Origin: Phoronis australis
Taxonomy: Eukaryota; Phoronida; Phoronidae
NCBI GenBank assembly: GCA_002633005.1
Contig: NMRA01000477.1
Span: forward strand, 225,568 to 289,567
Length of the DNA stretch: 64,000 nt
Reading direction: 5' to 3'
The translations under genes were made by a program, and so were the position numbers. Shown in pieces: positions 50,701-62,700 of the stretch. The notes below the pieces were generated by a model. That model was not told where the DNA came from, searched no databases, and worked only from the letters and a program-made list of their open reading frames with translations. How positions within the stretch are numbered: position 1 is the first letter of the stretch; each line of letters begins with the position of its first letter.

Positions 50701-53700
50701 GCCCTGCCTCCCCAGAGGTGGGGCTGATGCTGGTCAGAGTAGGGGTGTCGCCATCACTGTACTCGAATGATTGGGTCTGGAAATTAAAGCTGCTGGATCT
50801 CGTGACAATGAGGTCAGCAGAACCAGCACTGCCAGCCGGAGTCCGACACGTGATCGAGCTAAGGCTGAACTGAGTGACTGGACAGTCTTTTCCACCTACT
50901 GTCACTGATGTTGCTCCAGTTTTGAAACCATTACCTGTGATTTGGACCAGTGTTCCGCCAGCAACGCTACCTTTCATTGGAGCCACACTGTCAATGACAC
51001 GTTTACTGAAAACCTTTTTGTCAGCCTTGGAATCACCCTTACCATCAATGTGAACCTTGACATCATTATTACCACCTTCTAGATAAGATGCATTACACGT
51101 GATCTGGCTGTCACTAACGGTGACGACAACACATGCACTGGTTCCAAGGTACACTGAGGCTTTGGCAACGTCCGTTCCAAAGTTGCTGCCATTAATGGTG
51201 AGTACAGTTGGTCCACTCACTTGTTCATGTGACACAGATGTCACTGTAGGCGTGCTAGATTGGGTGTAGTTGAAATCGCAGGCATCGGACGGAATACACA
51301 GGAATTCTTGTTGATCGCCAGCGAACAGTTTGAAGACAACAGACTTGTCGAATCCATCAGTTCCTCCAGTCTCATAGACTACCTGGCTGTAGTTCTTAGA
51401 GACAGTATCACGGGTCACAGCACCAAGATTGAATCCCGCTGAAATAAGGCAATTCATACGAATATGATTAAACAAACCAGCAGTGAATTTTCTTACCAGG
51501 TTCTTTTTGACAACAGGCCTGTTCTAAATTACCACATCGCCAATGGAGAATCGACCGTTTATATTTGCAATGCTGCATTAGACTACAACTTCAAAGCTAC
51601 TGTGGAGGTTATAATTCAATACCGCATCATTGCATCATGGCTGTTGATGAACCAGCAAAGGTTTTCCATGTTGCTAGTAGCAATGATCATGATGATACTA
51701 GGAAATTGGCAAACCACATAATATATAGTCTAGTCAATAAATCACTCTTCACTTATCAGTCTCAACTATGCCTCCCATGTTCAGCAGCAAATTGACCTTA
51801 GTGTCTTTATTGATTAATTGCTCATTTCTCATAAAAGACAAGTATAAGAAAAATTAGACTATTCATCCCACCACGTCCTGTCTCAACACCAACATAAAAG
51901 TGCAATAACTGCAACAAGAAGTTTGACCAAAGTCTTACTCATATACTTGAACCCATGTCCAGTAATGGTGACTTTTGTGCCACCATACACAGAGCCGGAT
52001 GTGGGGTAGACACTGCTGATGTGGGGCAGAAGAGTGATGCTAGCATCGGATGTGGCATAGCCAGTGTTGCCAACTCTTAGGGAGAGTGTCTGGAAATGAC
52101 AGAACATGATCAAAAAGAGTTTAATCTCAGGGAGAGTGTCTAGGGAGAGTCATTGGAAATGACAGAAAATGACCAATACGAGCACTTTAATAAGCCAATG
52201 TGTTAACTCTGATGCAGAGGACACTGTTTGGACAAGACGAAAAATGATCAAAAAGAGTAAACTCTCAGGGAGAGTGTCTGGAAATGGCGGAAAATGGCGT
52301 TGACACGAATTAATCTAGGGGAAAGCGTTTCTGTTTGTAGAAGAAAAATTTTTGATTGATAAAGCACAAACGACTTTCCACCACTGTGGTCCCCGGTTAC
52401 AAGTATGTGCTGATATCCTTGAATGTACTAAGCTAAGACTGTCAACAAAATTATGAAAAACGTTCAATTTCACGACAGTTAATTCGTAAGAGTTCCTATC
52501 TTTTGCCATAAATTTTCTATTTTATGAGAGTTGTGGAGGAAAGTTTGTGATGATTTACTTAGGATAGATTTTTTAAACGGCCTTGACATTCTATTTGGAA
52601 ATACCGAATGTAACAACACTATAAATCTTGTAGTTTTAACAAAAACTGTCATTTATCAATGTAGAATGCAGAACAAAATTTCGTTACCAACTGATGTCAC
52701 AAGTTTTGAAAAACTACAGAAACATAGAATTTAGTATTTATTTTTTTTAGTAAAATCAACAATACATTTATTTAGAAAATCACAACGAAAAATGGAACTT
52801 AGTACAACTGGTGGTAAAAGTTTAATGTAATACGTTGATGTGCATAATGTATTCTAATTGTTACTTTGTCACAATAAATGTTAAATCTAAAAAAATCTTT
52901 TGCCATAAATTGCTGAGGTTGATTAGATTGAGACAACTTACCCCATTGCTGAATGGCTGGGTGTCAACACTGGTGTCCACCTTGCATGTGATTTCTGAGG
53001 CTCCACTAGAGGTCACAGTGCATGGGGTCGAGCCAAACTTGATCTCATTCTGACAGTCTGTTGTGGCAAATCCGTCGCCAGAAATGACCACATCATCGAA
53101 GCTGGTGGCTGTAACCATGGTAACATAAAAGAGAGCTCATATTAAAATAAAGACTCGAGGAAAATATTACTATTGTGGAAATTAAAACGACTTTGAATAT
53201 TAAACAAAATGCAAATGAATAGAGCCCACACTTCCAAGGACTTTTAATGCAACTTATATTCATTTCTTTCGATCTCTAAAAACATTTAGGAAAAAAGATG
53301 AAAGAGTAACAACAGGAATTTGCTGGTCCACCTTATGTCAAAAATTGGCAAGCAAATGAGAAAATAATCTGTTAATTGTTAAAGGTTGGAACACTAGCTG
53401 AGAATTTTTGCTTTGTAAGTTCAATGGTATTTCACTGTCTTATTAAATATATTTGTATGAGCACATTGGAGAAATGGTTGGATAAGTCCAGATAGGCCAG
53501 GAGGTCTGCTACAGGACAATAGGAAGAATGGAATGTGAAGGGTAACTGGGATGGAATTGTGCTGTTTGAAATTGGTTTTCACCTCTGGTAAAGAGCTTGT
53601 GATGCACGTATCATTTACATATTATTCGGGATATATGTCGATCATAAACAATTTTCTGGTGAGAAGGCACACGACTGACTCTTTTAAGTTTGAAATCATT

Positions 53701-56700
53701 AATTTATTAGTAATTTTAAACTTACCATTTGTGCGAGACACACTGGTTACATAAGGAGTCTTGCACGCCCAGTAGGCAAAGTTGAACTTAGTTGCATCAG
53801 TACCAGTGGGTTTGGGCGACGAACATCCCGACAACTGATAGCCACCACCCGGACACGAACTGGTATCAACACCAGAGCTGCCACCTAGTGGAATGGTAAA
53901 CAAGCAACCTCAGCACAAAATACTTGAACATTTACATTTTGCAAAAACATCAACAGTCGCAAACATCAATTTTAGAAAGAAAAATGAAAAATATAAAAGC
54001 CACTAGCAAGTCTTCTCCACTATTGGAAAGAATAATTCAGCAGCAACTGTGCGCGTAACTAAGTTCAAAAAGGCATCGTTGCCTGTTCACAAGCTTGATA
54101 TGGACTCACTCACATACACAGTTTGTTCATCTTCCAATGCACGCTCCCAATAGGGAACTTAATTACTGATTCCTTCATATTTAAAGAATGTGCAGTTATC
54201 CACGAGTGTATGAAGCAGAAATTGCCTGTTGTAAAGACATGAACTAAGTTAAAGTTCTATAACAAGGTATAAAATTCCGCCTATTCCGAGCCTGATCACA
54301 TGAACTAAGGTGATACAAGACCAAGAGTTTAAACAATTACAGGTGAAAGATATTTTATAAGACTTGATCATCAAATTAAAGTTGATCAATATACTCAATG
54401 TTTTCTGAGATTAGTGCTCAACAATCGTAAAAACGGTGGAACCAAACCTGTGGTGTTGTACGTTGACTCGTATCCATCCACAGTCAGGTTGAGTGGCAAG
54501 GATTCGTCAGTCCTATTGATCACCTTGACAACGCCGCGCATAATCAGTTTTCCGGAACTGAATACATTACCGCTCCAGTAGTAAAAAGTCCCAGTTTGGG
54601 TGAACTGATGACGGAATGAGCCTAAGTAATAGATTCATGTCGTGTTAAAGGGTAATCACAAGGTCACTGTTGTATTTCAAGCGTACTGGGGGATGTTCTG
54701 TCATGCTGTAAACGTCCCTTTTAAACCAGATAAGGACTAATGAGGAGAAAAGTTTTGAATTTCCCTAATGTCACATGCCCAGATGGACCAGTTCTATCCA
54801 CATTACAAACTGAATAGTCATCAATAGAGTGATTCTATCACCAGATCACATGGTGAGGGTAATTACTGTTTCTTATCAGATCACACCTAAGTAGAAGGCT
54901 AAAAAGCGTCCAGGCTTTATTTTTTCCATTTCCTTTTTGGGACATGAAAACCGACGGAAACACTTAAGTCTGAATGGATGAGTAACACTTAGACTATGTG
55001 CATTCTTGAATACTCAAAATTGGCCAAGTAGTAGTGATTTTGTCAATAAAAACAAAAGCCTTGAGATATTCATTGGAAAGTAGTTTCTAGCATGGCTTGT
55101 CAGATAATTATACAATATAACTAATTCCCAAAAAGCTGTGCCTAAAAATGTGGATAAAACCCGACGTATGAATTCTGTTTAAAGGGCATTTTTCCGACAC
55201 GGTACGACTAGTAGTTTTTTTGGAAATTTAGCGGAGATCATGCAAGTCTTTGCAAGATACATGTATCACCATGCAAAGCCCATGATTTGATTAGCCTCAC
55301 TCCAGAGTAATGGACACGTGTTATTTAAATGGGCCCTGATGAACAGGTGATGTTGTTAAAGGAAGGTAAAAAGAGGTGAAATGTAACCACTGAGACTGCA
55401 GTTTTCTAAACATGTCAAGGGAATATGATTTTGTTAGTACTAACACAATGACCAAAAATTTTCCTCCCATTCTTTTGGTTTATATCCATTTCACCACGTG
55501 GTGGACATAAACCAAAAGAATGGGAGGAAAATTTCACCACGTGGTGGACATAAACCAAAAGAATGGGAGGAAAATTTCACCACGTGGTGAAATGCCGTCT
55601 GATGGTGACACTTCAGCTCTATATTCAAGAGCTGAGTATTGGCTACTTCTAACTGAGACTACATAGCACTGTTATGAAATGCATCTCAAAGTGTTCCTTT
55701 GTCCAATTTGAGGTGACTTCAGTGCATCAAAAGAACTGACAGTTGCTATGTTAATGTTGGAGACCAGGTTTTACAAGATGGCTTTCCAATAGCATGACAT
55801 TTTATAACCAATCGTCAGTTGTTTGCAAACCCACAAATCACTTCTCATATGAAGAACGAACAAGTTGAAACCAATCTTACTGTTGTAAGAGGTTTAAATC
55901 AAAGTTCGCTTCTTGGACAAAGTATGGATTTAGAGCTACCTTTCATTGAATATTATTATAATCAAATTAGTGCAGTAATTGAATATTATTATAATCAAAT
56001 TAGTGCAGAATTAGCTATATCTGAGATTTAGCACTCTTAAGTGAGCCAAAATTGGACCTTAACCTTAATTTGAATATTGTTAAACAAAGAACTCGGAAGA
56101 TAGTAAATATCTTATCCAACTATTTGCATCTCATTTCTCATTCTCAGAAAATTTTTAACCATATTTATATGTCTGTTACAAACATCCAGAACACATGACG
56201 TACCCTTGGAACTTGTCTCGCTCTTAAACCCTGAACCATCATACTCTTCAGCATCGGCGGTCGCTGTTTGTTGAACAGAATAATCAATCTTCACTGCATC
56301 AGGTGCGGCCCAACTCCATTCTACAAAGTCTCCCTTCTGCACCTCTATGTGACGTGGGTTCCATTCATAGCCCTTCCCATAAGCTGAAAGAACAAAGGCC
56401 AGATTAATAGCTTTTTGACAACAGTGGAGATTTTTTAAAACTCATGTGCTCTATGACAGTTCTGGAACAATGGTTAATTATTTTGTTCTTTCTTTTTGAG
56501 CTACAATTGGGGATAAGGTAGGAATAAGATAAATGTTACAAAAAATTGCAATCATGATGTTACTTTTCAAATTAGAAGAGTTTTGATAATAAAACCAAAC
56601 AAACACATACACAGATGAGTTCCCAAATGATCAACACGATGTACTTTGAATGCACGTCCAGTTCTGCAGGTTGTCTGGTTGTTGGAAGCTGAAAGTACAT

Positions 56701-59700
56701 CACACTCAATCTCTCCAAACTTAATGTTAATCTTGGATGTGTCGATTCCAAATCCTTCACCAGTCAGGGTGACGAGAGTACCTCCCTCATTGGAACCCTC
56801 TAGGGGTGTAACGGAGTCCACACTCAGTTTGTAGCACAGCTGACTGATGGAATGGGTCCTACAATAGGAAGAGAGGGAAATGTCACTTATTCCTTGGTCA
56901 TAAGTCAACTGGTCTGATATGACATATGATCAGACTTCTGATATGACATCTGATCAGAATCTGATATGACATCTGATCGGACATCTGATCAGAATCTGAT
57001 ATAATGACACTTGATCAGGAACCTGATATGACATCTGATCAGACGCCAGGGCATGATACCACCAAACTTTAGTAGAGACAGCTAAAAATTGAACAACCAC
57101 CTAACACGCCTAGTGTTCAATTTTAATTTTTTCATGATGTGAATGACTAATTAGTCAACTCTCAAGTAAAATTGATATTCAACTGATTCATGCATGATGG
57201 AAAAAACAGGAAGCCCAGGTGAGTCCACAAAGCTACATTCCTAGAAAATAAACCAAAGGCGCATGTATGTGATACAAGGTCATATACAGCGACTATGAAT
57301 AAGACAAAAAAGTATAATATAAAAATATAAAATACAGAATAATTACACACTGTCGAGTATATCACTTAGGAAAATTGGTAATCAGAAGTGCCACAGGAGC
57401 TGATGAAGGATGCCAGCAGCCATCCGAGTGTTGGTCCTTAACACAGATCTACCTACTGTGTACCCACCACATACTGAACTTTAGTCACCCGCTGTGTACC
57501 CACCACATACTGAACTTTAGTAGTCACCTGCTATGTACCCACCACATACTGAACTTTAGTCACCCGCTGTGTACCCATCACATACTGAATTTTAGTAGTC
57601 ACCTGCTGTGTACCCACCACATACTGAACTTTAGTCACCCACTGTGTACCCACCACATATTGAACTTCAGTAGTCACCCACTCTGTACCCACCACATACT
57701 GAACGTTAGTCACCCACTGTGTACCCACCACATACTAAACAACTGTTCATGTTAAGATACTGTTACCCACTAGGCAGCAATCAATCCTATTCTTCTCATG
57801 TTACCAGTGCTAGATCCAATATTTATGTTGTTGGTATTCTAACTAGAGCCTAATTCACTTGATTAATTATGCACCACTATCAGCAACCCCCTTTCCACAT
57901 GGAAATTGTTGATGGTGTTCAGTAGTTCATTAAGTACCTAGTGTGTAGTTCATTTGTAAGACTTTCCCTGATTTTAAAGCTTTAATTTGAGTTGAATCTA
58001 TGTCCATCCATTGCAATTAAAACTCACTGCCATGTGTCCAATGAATTTTGTTGGAAAGACATTCCAGGCTGGGCTATTCAGAATTCACAGGGGTTAATAT
58101 AACAATTATAGTCTCACAAGGGCCATATAAACCATTCGTTAAGCCGTGTTTATTTACAGTCCAACTGGGAATGCTGTATGATTAAAAGCAGGGTTCACAA
58201 ACTGCTTTCAATGACCTTGTATGTCAATTTCAAAAGGTTTCTTGTGAACGACATACGTGATTTACAGTCCAACTGGGAATGCTGTATGATTAAAAGCAGG
58301 GTTCACAAACTGCTCTCAATGACCTTGTATGTCAATTTCAAAAGGTTTCTTGTGAATGACATACGTGATTTACAACCATCTGCAAAATTCTAAGCCACTA
58401 TGCGGACTGACTACCATCTCTATACTCAAAATGAAAGGTAGCCTTCTACTGATACCAATTTCAATCAGTTATTTCAATATATCCAGCAGCGGCAAGAGAG
58501 TGAATAGATATTACAACTTACAGAAAAACTTGCATAAGTCGGGTCCAATCTGATCCAGGGATTTAGTGTGTAAGAATGAGAACAAGCATATACTGCTGAA
58601 CTTTGGTGCATCGAGTTGCAACAAAAGCACATCCAACTTACTATATGACTCACTGTATACATGCATTATAATACTGGAATGGGATCGCTCATGGGAATAA
58701 GTATCAACAGTTTTATGATACTTTCCGGAGAGACTTTAAACAAATGGCATCTACAATCTACTCACTTGAGGTCTCCATATCCCTTGTTGTCGACAAACAC
58801 CTCAATATCACAGCAACCAGGCTTATTGGATGGTACCGTGGCGACGACCTGGTTATCATTCACACTGATTGGCGTGACCTCCTTATCACACACCTTCACA
58901 GTAGTGGTTGAGGGGGAGGAGCCTAGGCCGGTCCCACTAATTGTCAAGTTATCACCCCCTATAATAGAACATTATAAGTTAAAAGTGGGGCCCATCCTTA
59001 TACACATAATTATCAAATTAGGTACAGGCACTTCAACGATATGCAATCAGTTGCAAAAAGTGGTAAACACTGTATTTATTGTACAAGACCTATGCCAGGT
59101 GTATGCTTTCTGAAACAATGTTTTTTACTTAAAACAAAGACAAAAAATAAAAAGATTTTGACTTATATTAACCAAATGAGTAAGAGCATCTTCTTTTCAT
59201 TTTGACATAACATGTCCATGACAGACTGTAACAATTTTGGTTCAAGACTAAAAATACTTCCCAATACCATTGTCAAAAGACCACTTGATGAAGATCACAA
59301 ACAAGACAATTTGCTTGTTATTAAAATTATACTTCACTTGATAAGTGCACACAATGAGAGTTCACCTGAATAGTGCAGAAAGTTCCCGTCTTTTTCTTAC
59401 CTACGACAGGTGAGTGAACAAGATTTGTGGAATTCACCACAGGTGTCTTGGACAGCTTGAACGCAAATTCACAACTGGAGCAGGAGACAGAGTTTGCACC
59501 GTTTGTCACAGTCAAATTTGCCACAGATTCGCCAGCCTGAAAAAGTGAGAACAGGAATTGATTGGACATTTACAATAACTATGCTAAAAGCACCAAGTGA
59601 CTACTTTCAGTTACCAAAAACTTGACAAAACCAGTTACTGTAAAACTTGGAAATCAGGAAAATAATTAAGCAGCTCACTGCCTGCTTTTTAGACACCTGA

Positions 59701-62700
59701 TAGGCTAAAATCATAAACTTCAAACTGAAATAAAACCCAAGTCATCAACAAAATTCCTCATTAAATAAATAATACTCATTCTGTTTCTTCAGTAAGACCA
59801 CTTCATGCTAGTGAAAGCTGCCCCGCCATGATCAGGTATCAGAATGACTGTCAGGTGAATTTCAGGTGTTTTTAATAAATCAATTTCAAATCAAATGAAA
59901 AGACCACCATGATACTGCTTTGGAACTACAAATGCACCCATAAAGAATATTTTTGACAAAATTCAGATTACACTATGGCTTGAAGAACAATTACAAGACA
60001 AAGTCATAAATTGTCAAAATGACACAAAATTCCTCATCATTATAACTGAGTGAAGTCAGAACTCTCAGTACAAGTGGAATTCCAGCTGAAAGTAGATGAA
60101 ATAACAAGCAACAATTGATGGGTCTTTTGTAAGATAATTGTTAACATGTAACGGCACATGATATTACACTATCTACAAATTCTAAACTGATGGAGAGTCA
60201 CGCACCACAGCAGACGGTACACAGACAAGAGTAGTCGGGGTAGTCTTGGCTGCAATCACTTTGCAGTTATCGCTACCAATGGTGATGCTTGATTTTTCGC
60301 TGAATCCAGACCCAGACACTGTGATTGGCAGGCCTCCTGAAGAAACAAGACAAGACATCCATCAATCATTATTTGAACTTCAAATTCCCTGCACTGAAAT
60401 ACCAATACCTGTTGATAGTTTCAAACGTTTCGATCAAAGTTAGGCAGGTTCATACTGAGAAAACTATCAAATTTGGCTAACTTCGAAAAATGATATCTCA
60501 AAAATGCCCAATTGAATTCATATGAAACTCTCGAATACCATGCATTGTTCTCCAAACTGCTGTTTGGAAAATGTTCCACTTTTGCATGGAGAGCCACTTT
60601 TTTGCAAGGTTCTCGCATCCACGGAATGCTGCCACATTGTCCTTATAGTGGAAAGCAAAGTGGTAGCTCAACTACCCCTGTTCAGGCTGCTGTTATGATT
60701 ACAGTTATGTCCACGGTTATTTGGCAGGGTTAATTGTCAAGTATTTTGATGTGTACACTTTTGCGGTTACATGATGATGGCAAAAGTTCAAAGCGTTTCA
60801 AGGCATGGTTTAAGTGGATTTCAACCGTCCAGTTCACAAGCAAAATGTGAATTACAAGCTGCAAGGCAAAATTAGATAAAATTCCGCACAGAAACTTGAA
60901 AGGACATAATTATCTAGTGATAATAATTATCTAACATTTAAAATTCATAATCTTCTCAAATAGGAAGACTTAAGAGCAAATACGTGAAAAATACACCATT
61001 TGCTTAATTTGTCAAATTATTTTCATTTAATGAAAGCATCTTGAAGACAATAGCAACAGTCTCATTAAAACTCCATCACATACCTCCAATACTGCCCTCT
61101 GTAGGCGAAATTCCAGTTACGCACAGCTCGTAATCAAACGTCTCTGACACACTTGCCAAACCCTTCCCAATGACATTGACTGTCAGATTCTTGGTACCAG
61201 TTGACCCCTCTCCAACAGTGCACTTCAGCTCGGTATCCGTTGCCGCAGTAACGTTGCACAAGGCATTGCCCAACCTCACCACGTTGCTTGCAATGTCGCT
61301 GCTGAAGCCAGTGCCAGTAATAGTCAAGACCTTGCCCATGCTGCAGCCTGCCGCAGCAGAACCTGAAGGATAAAACATGTAACATGTTGCTAGCATTCCG
61401 GCTTCTTTAAAATTTAATCCAAAGGTAAGTCCAGAAAGTGTTATATTCAATTTTGTTTGAGTAAATAGTCAAAAGTCGCACAGCAAAAACCTCCATACTC
61501 ATAATTTGAGCACGAAAACCATGAAACGGGTCGTTCAGCAAAGTGGCGTCCAGAGCCCGTAACCAATCGTTGATGTGAAGCAGGTCATGTTTGGAATCGT
61601 TGGCTAACCCTGTTAAAATTAAAGGTTGTTCCGAATCTCATGAAAACACTTATCAACCCTTCCTCCCAACACAAAAAACTTTTGACTTCGACCCTTCCCT
61701 ATAATGAAGTTGGTTTGGAATTGTTTTTAAGTCAAATTAGAAGTCATTTGAGGACTTCAAAAGACCCGACAGTTCATTACTGCTTGAGATGAGGCTCTAC
61801 AAGTTCACTTCTCACAGTGTGTTTCATGCGAGGACAAAACACAGAAATCACTTCCCATCTGAGTGAGGGAAAAGGCGAGATCAACTGCAGCAGATGGACT
61901 AAATCAAAAGTTTTGTTCTGCTGCGTTAATTGCCAATGCCTGCTTATTTCTTTTGCAAATGAAAAAATTTTCTATGCATAATACGACAACCTTGCACGTT
62001 CAAATTCACACCGGGGCTAACTTACCAAATCACTTTTCTGGAGAATAATGCCACTTTAAAAGTCACCCATACACTTTTAACTTGAGGAATAAACTAAATC
62101 AACCATTCATTGTAGAGTGTACGATTTTTATCAAACAGACTGCTGTAAATTATAATTAACTAAAAACAAGGTAGCTTAATTCAATCCTTTCTGGCCAGTA
62201 CAAGAAAGGTTAGTTTAAGAACTTCTCTTGACAATGAACTACTTAGATGACAAACTAATTATAAACTGACTGTATTTTTTACTTAAGTCTTACCGCAAGT
62301 ACATGAGGGTGAAGAATCTACAATAATTATATTATCTCTGAATTTTTCTAAGTAAACAAACATTTCCACATACAGGGATTTTCAAAGTAACTCAATCATG
62401 CTCAATTCTGACAGAGTTTCAGAGTGTGAAAGTGTCGCCTAGCATCATGGTAAATTCTCACCAAACACGAACAAAAGAGTTCCCAAAAGTGCTTTTTTTG
62501 ATTTTCAAGGGCTTCTAACATTGTAGTGACTGCCTGTAATCTTTTCAAAACTCTGTCTGATAACTGGTACTAGTCTTGGACTTGGAAAACCATTTAATTT
62601 AGTCCTGAATACGTTGCACGAAAAAGAAAATTAAGCTTCAGTTGTCATCCATGTTGTGTCCTAAATTGGTGAGGTCCTAATATCCACATTCAATATGAAA

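Noticed and set aside
57375-57755. 126-codon plus-strand open frame with LCTHHILNFS repeats
   Set aside because: It is a minisatellite with unit lengths divisible by three. The opposite strand is open too, and it lies in an intron of the PKHD1L1-like gene.
58178-58393. 71-codon plus-strand open frame with two identical halves
   Set aside because: Product of the 108-bp direct duplication in an intron; no splice or family support.
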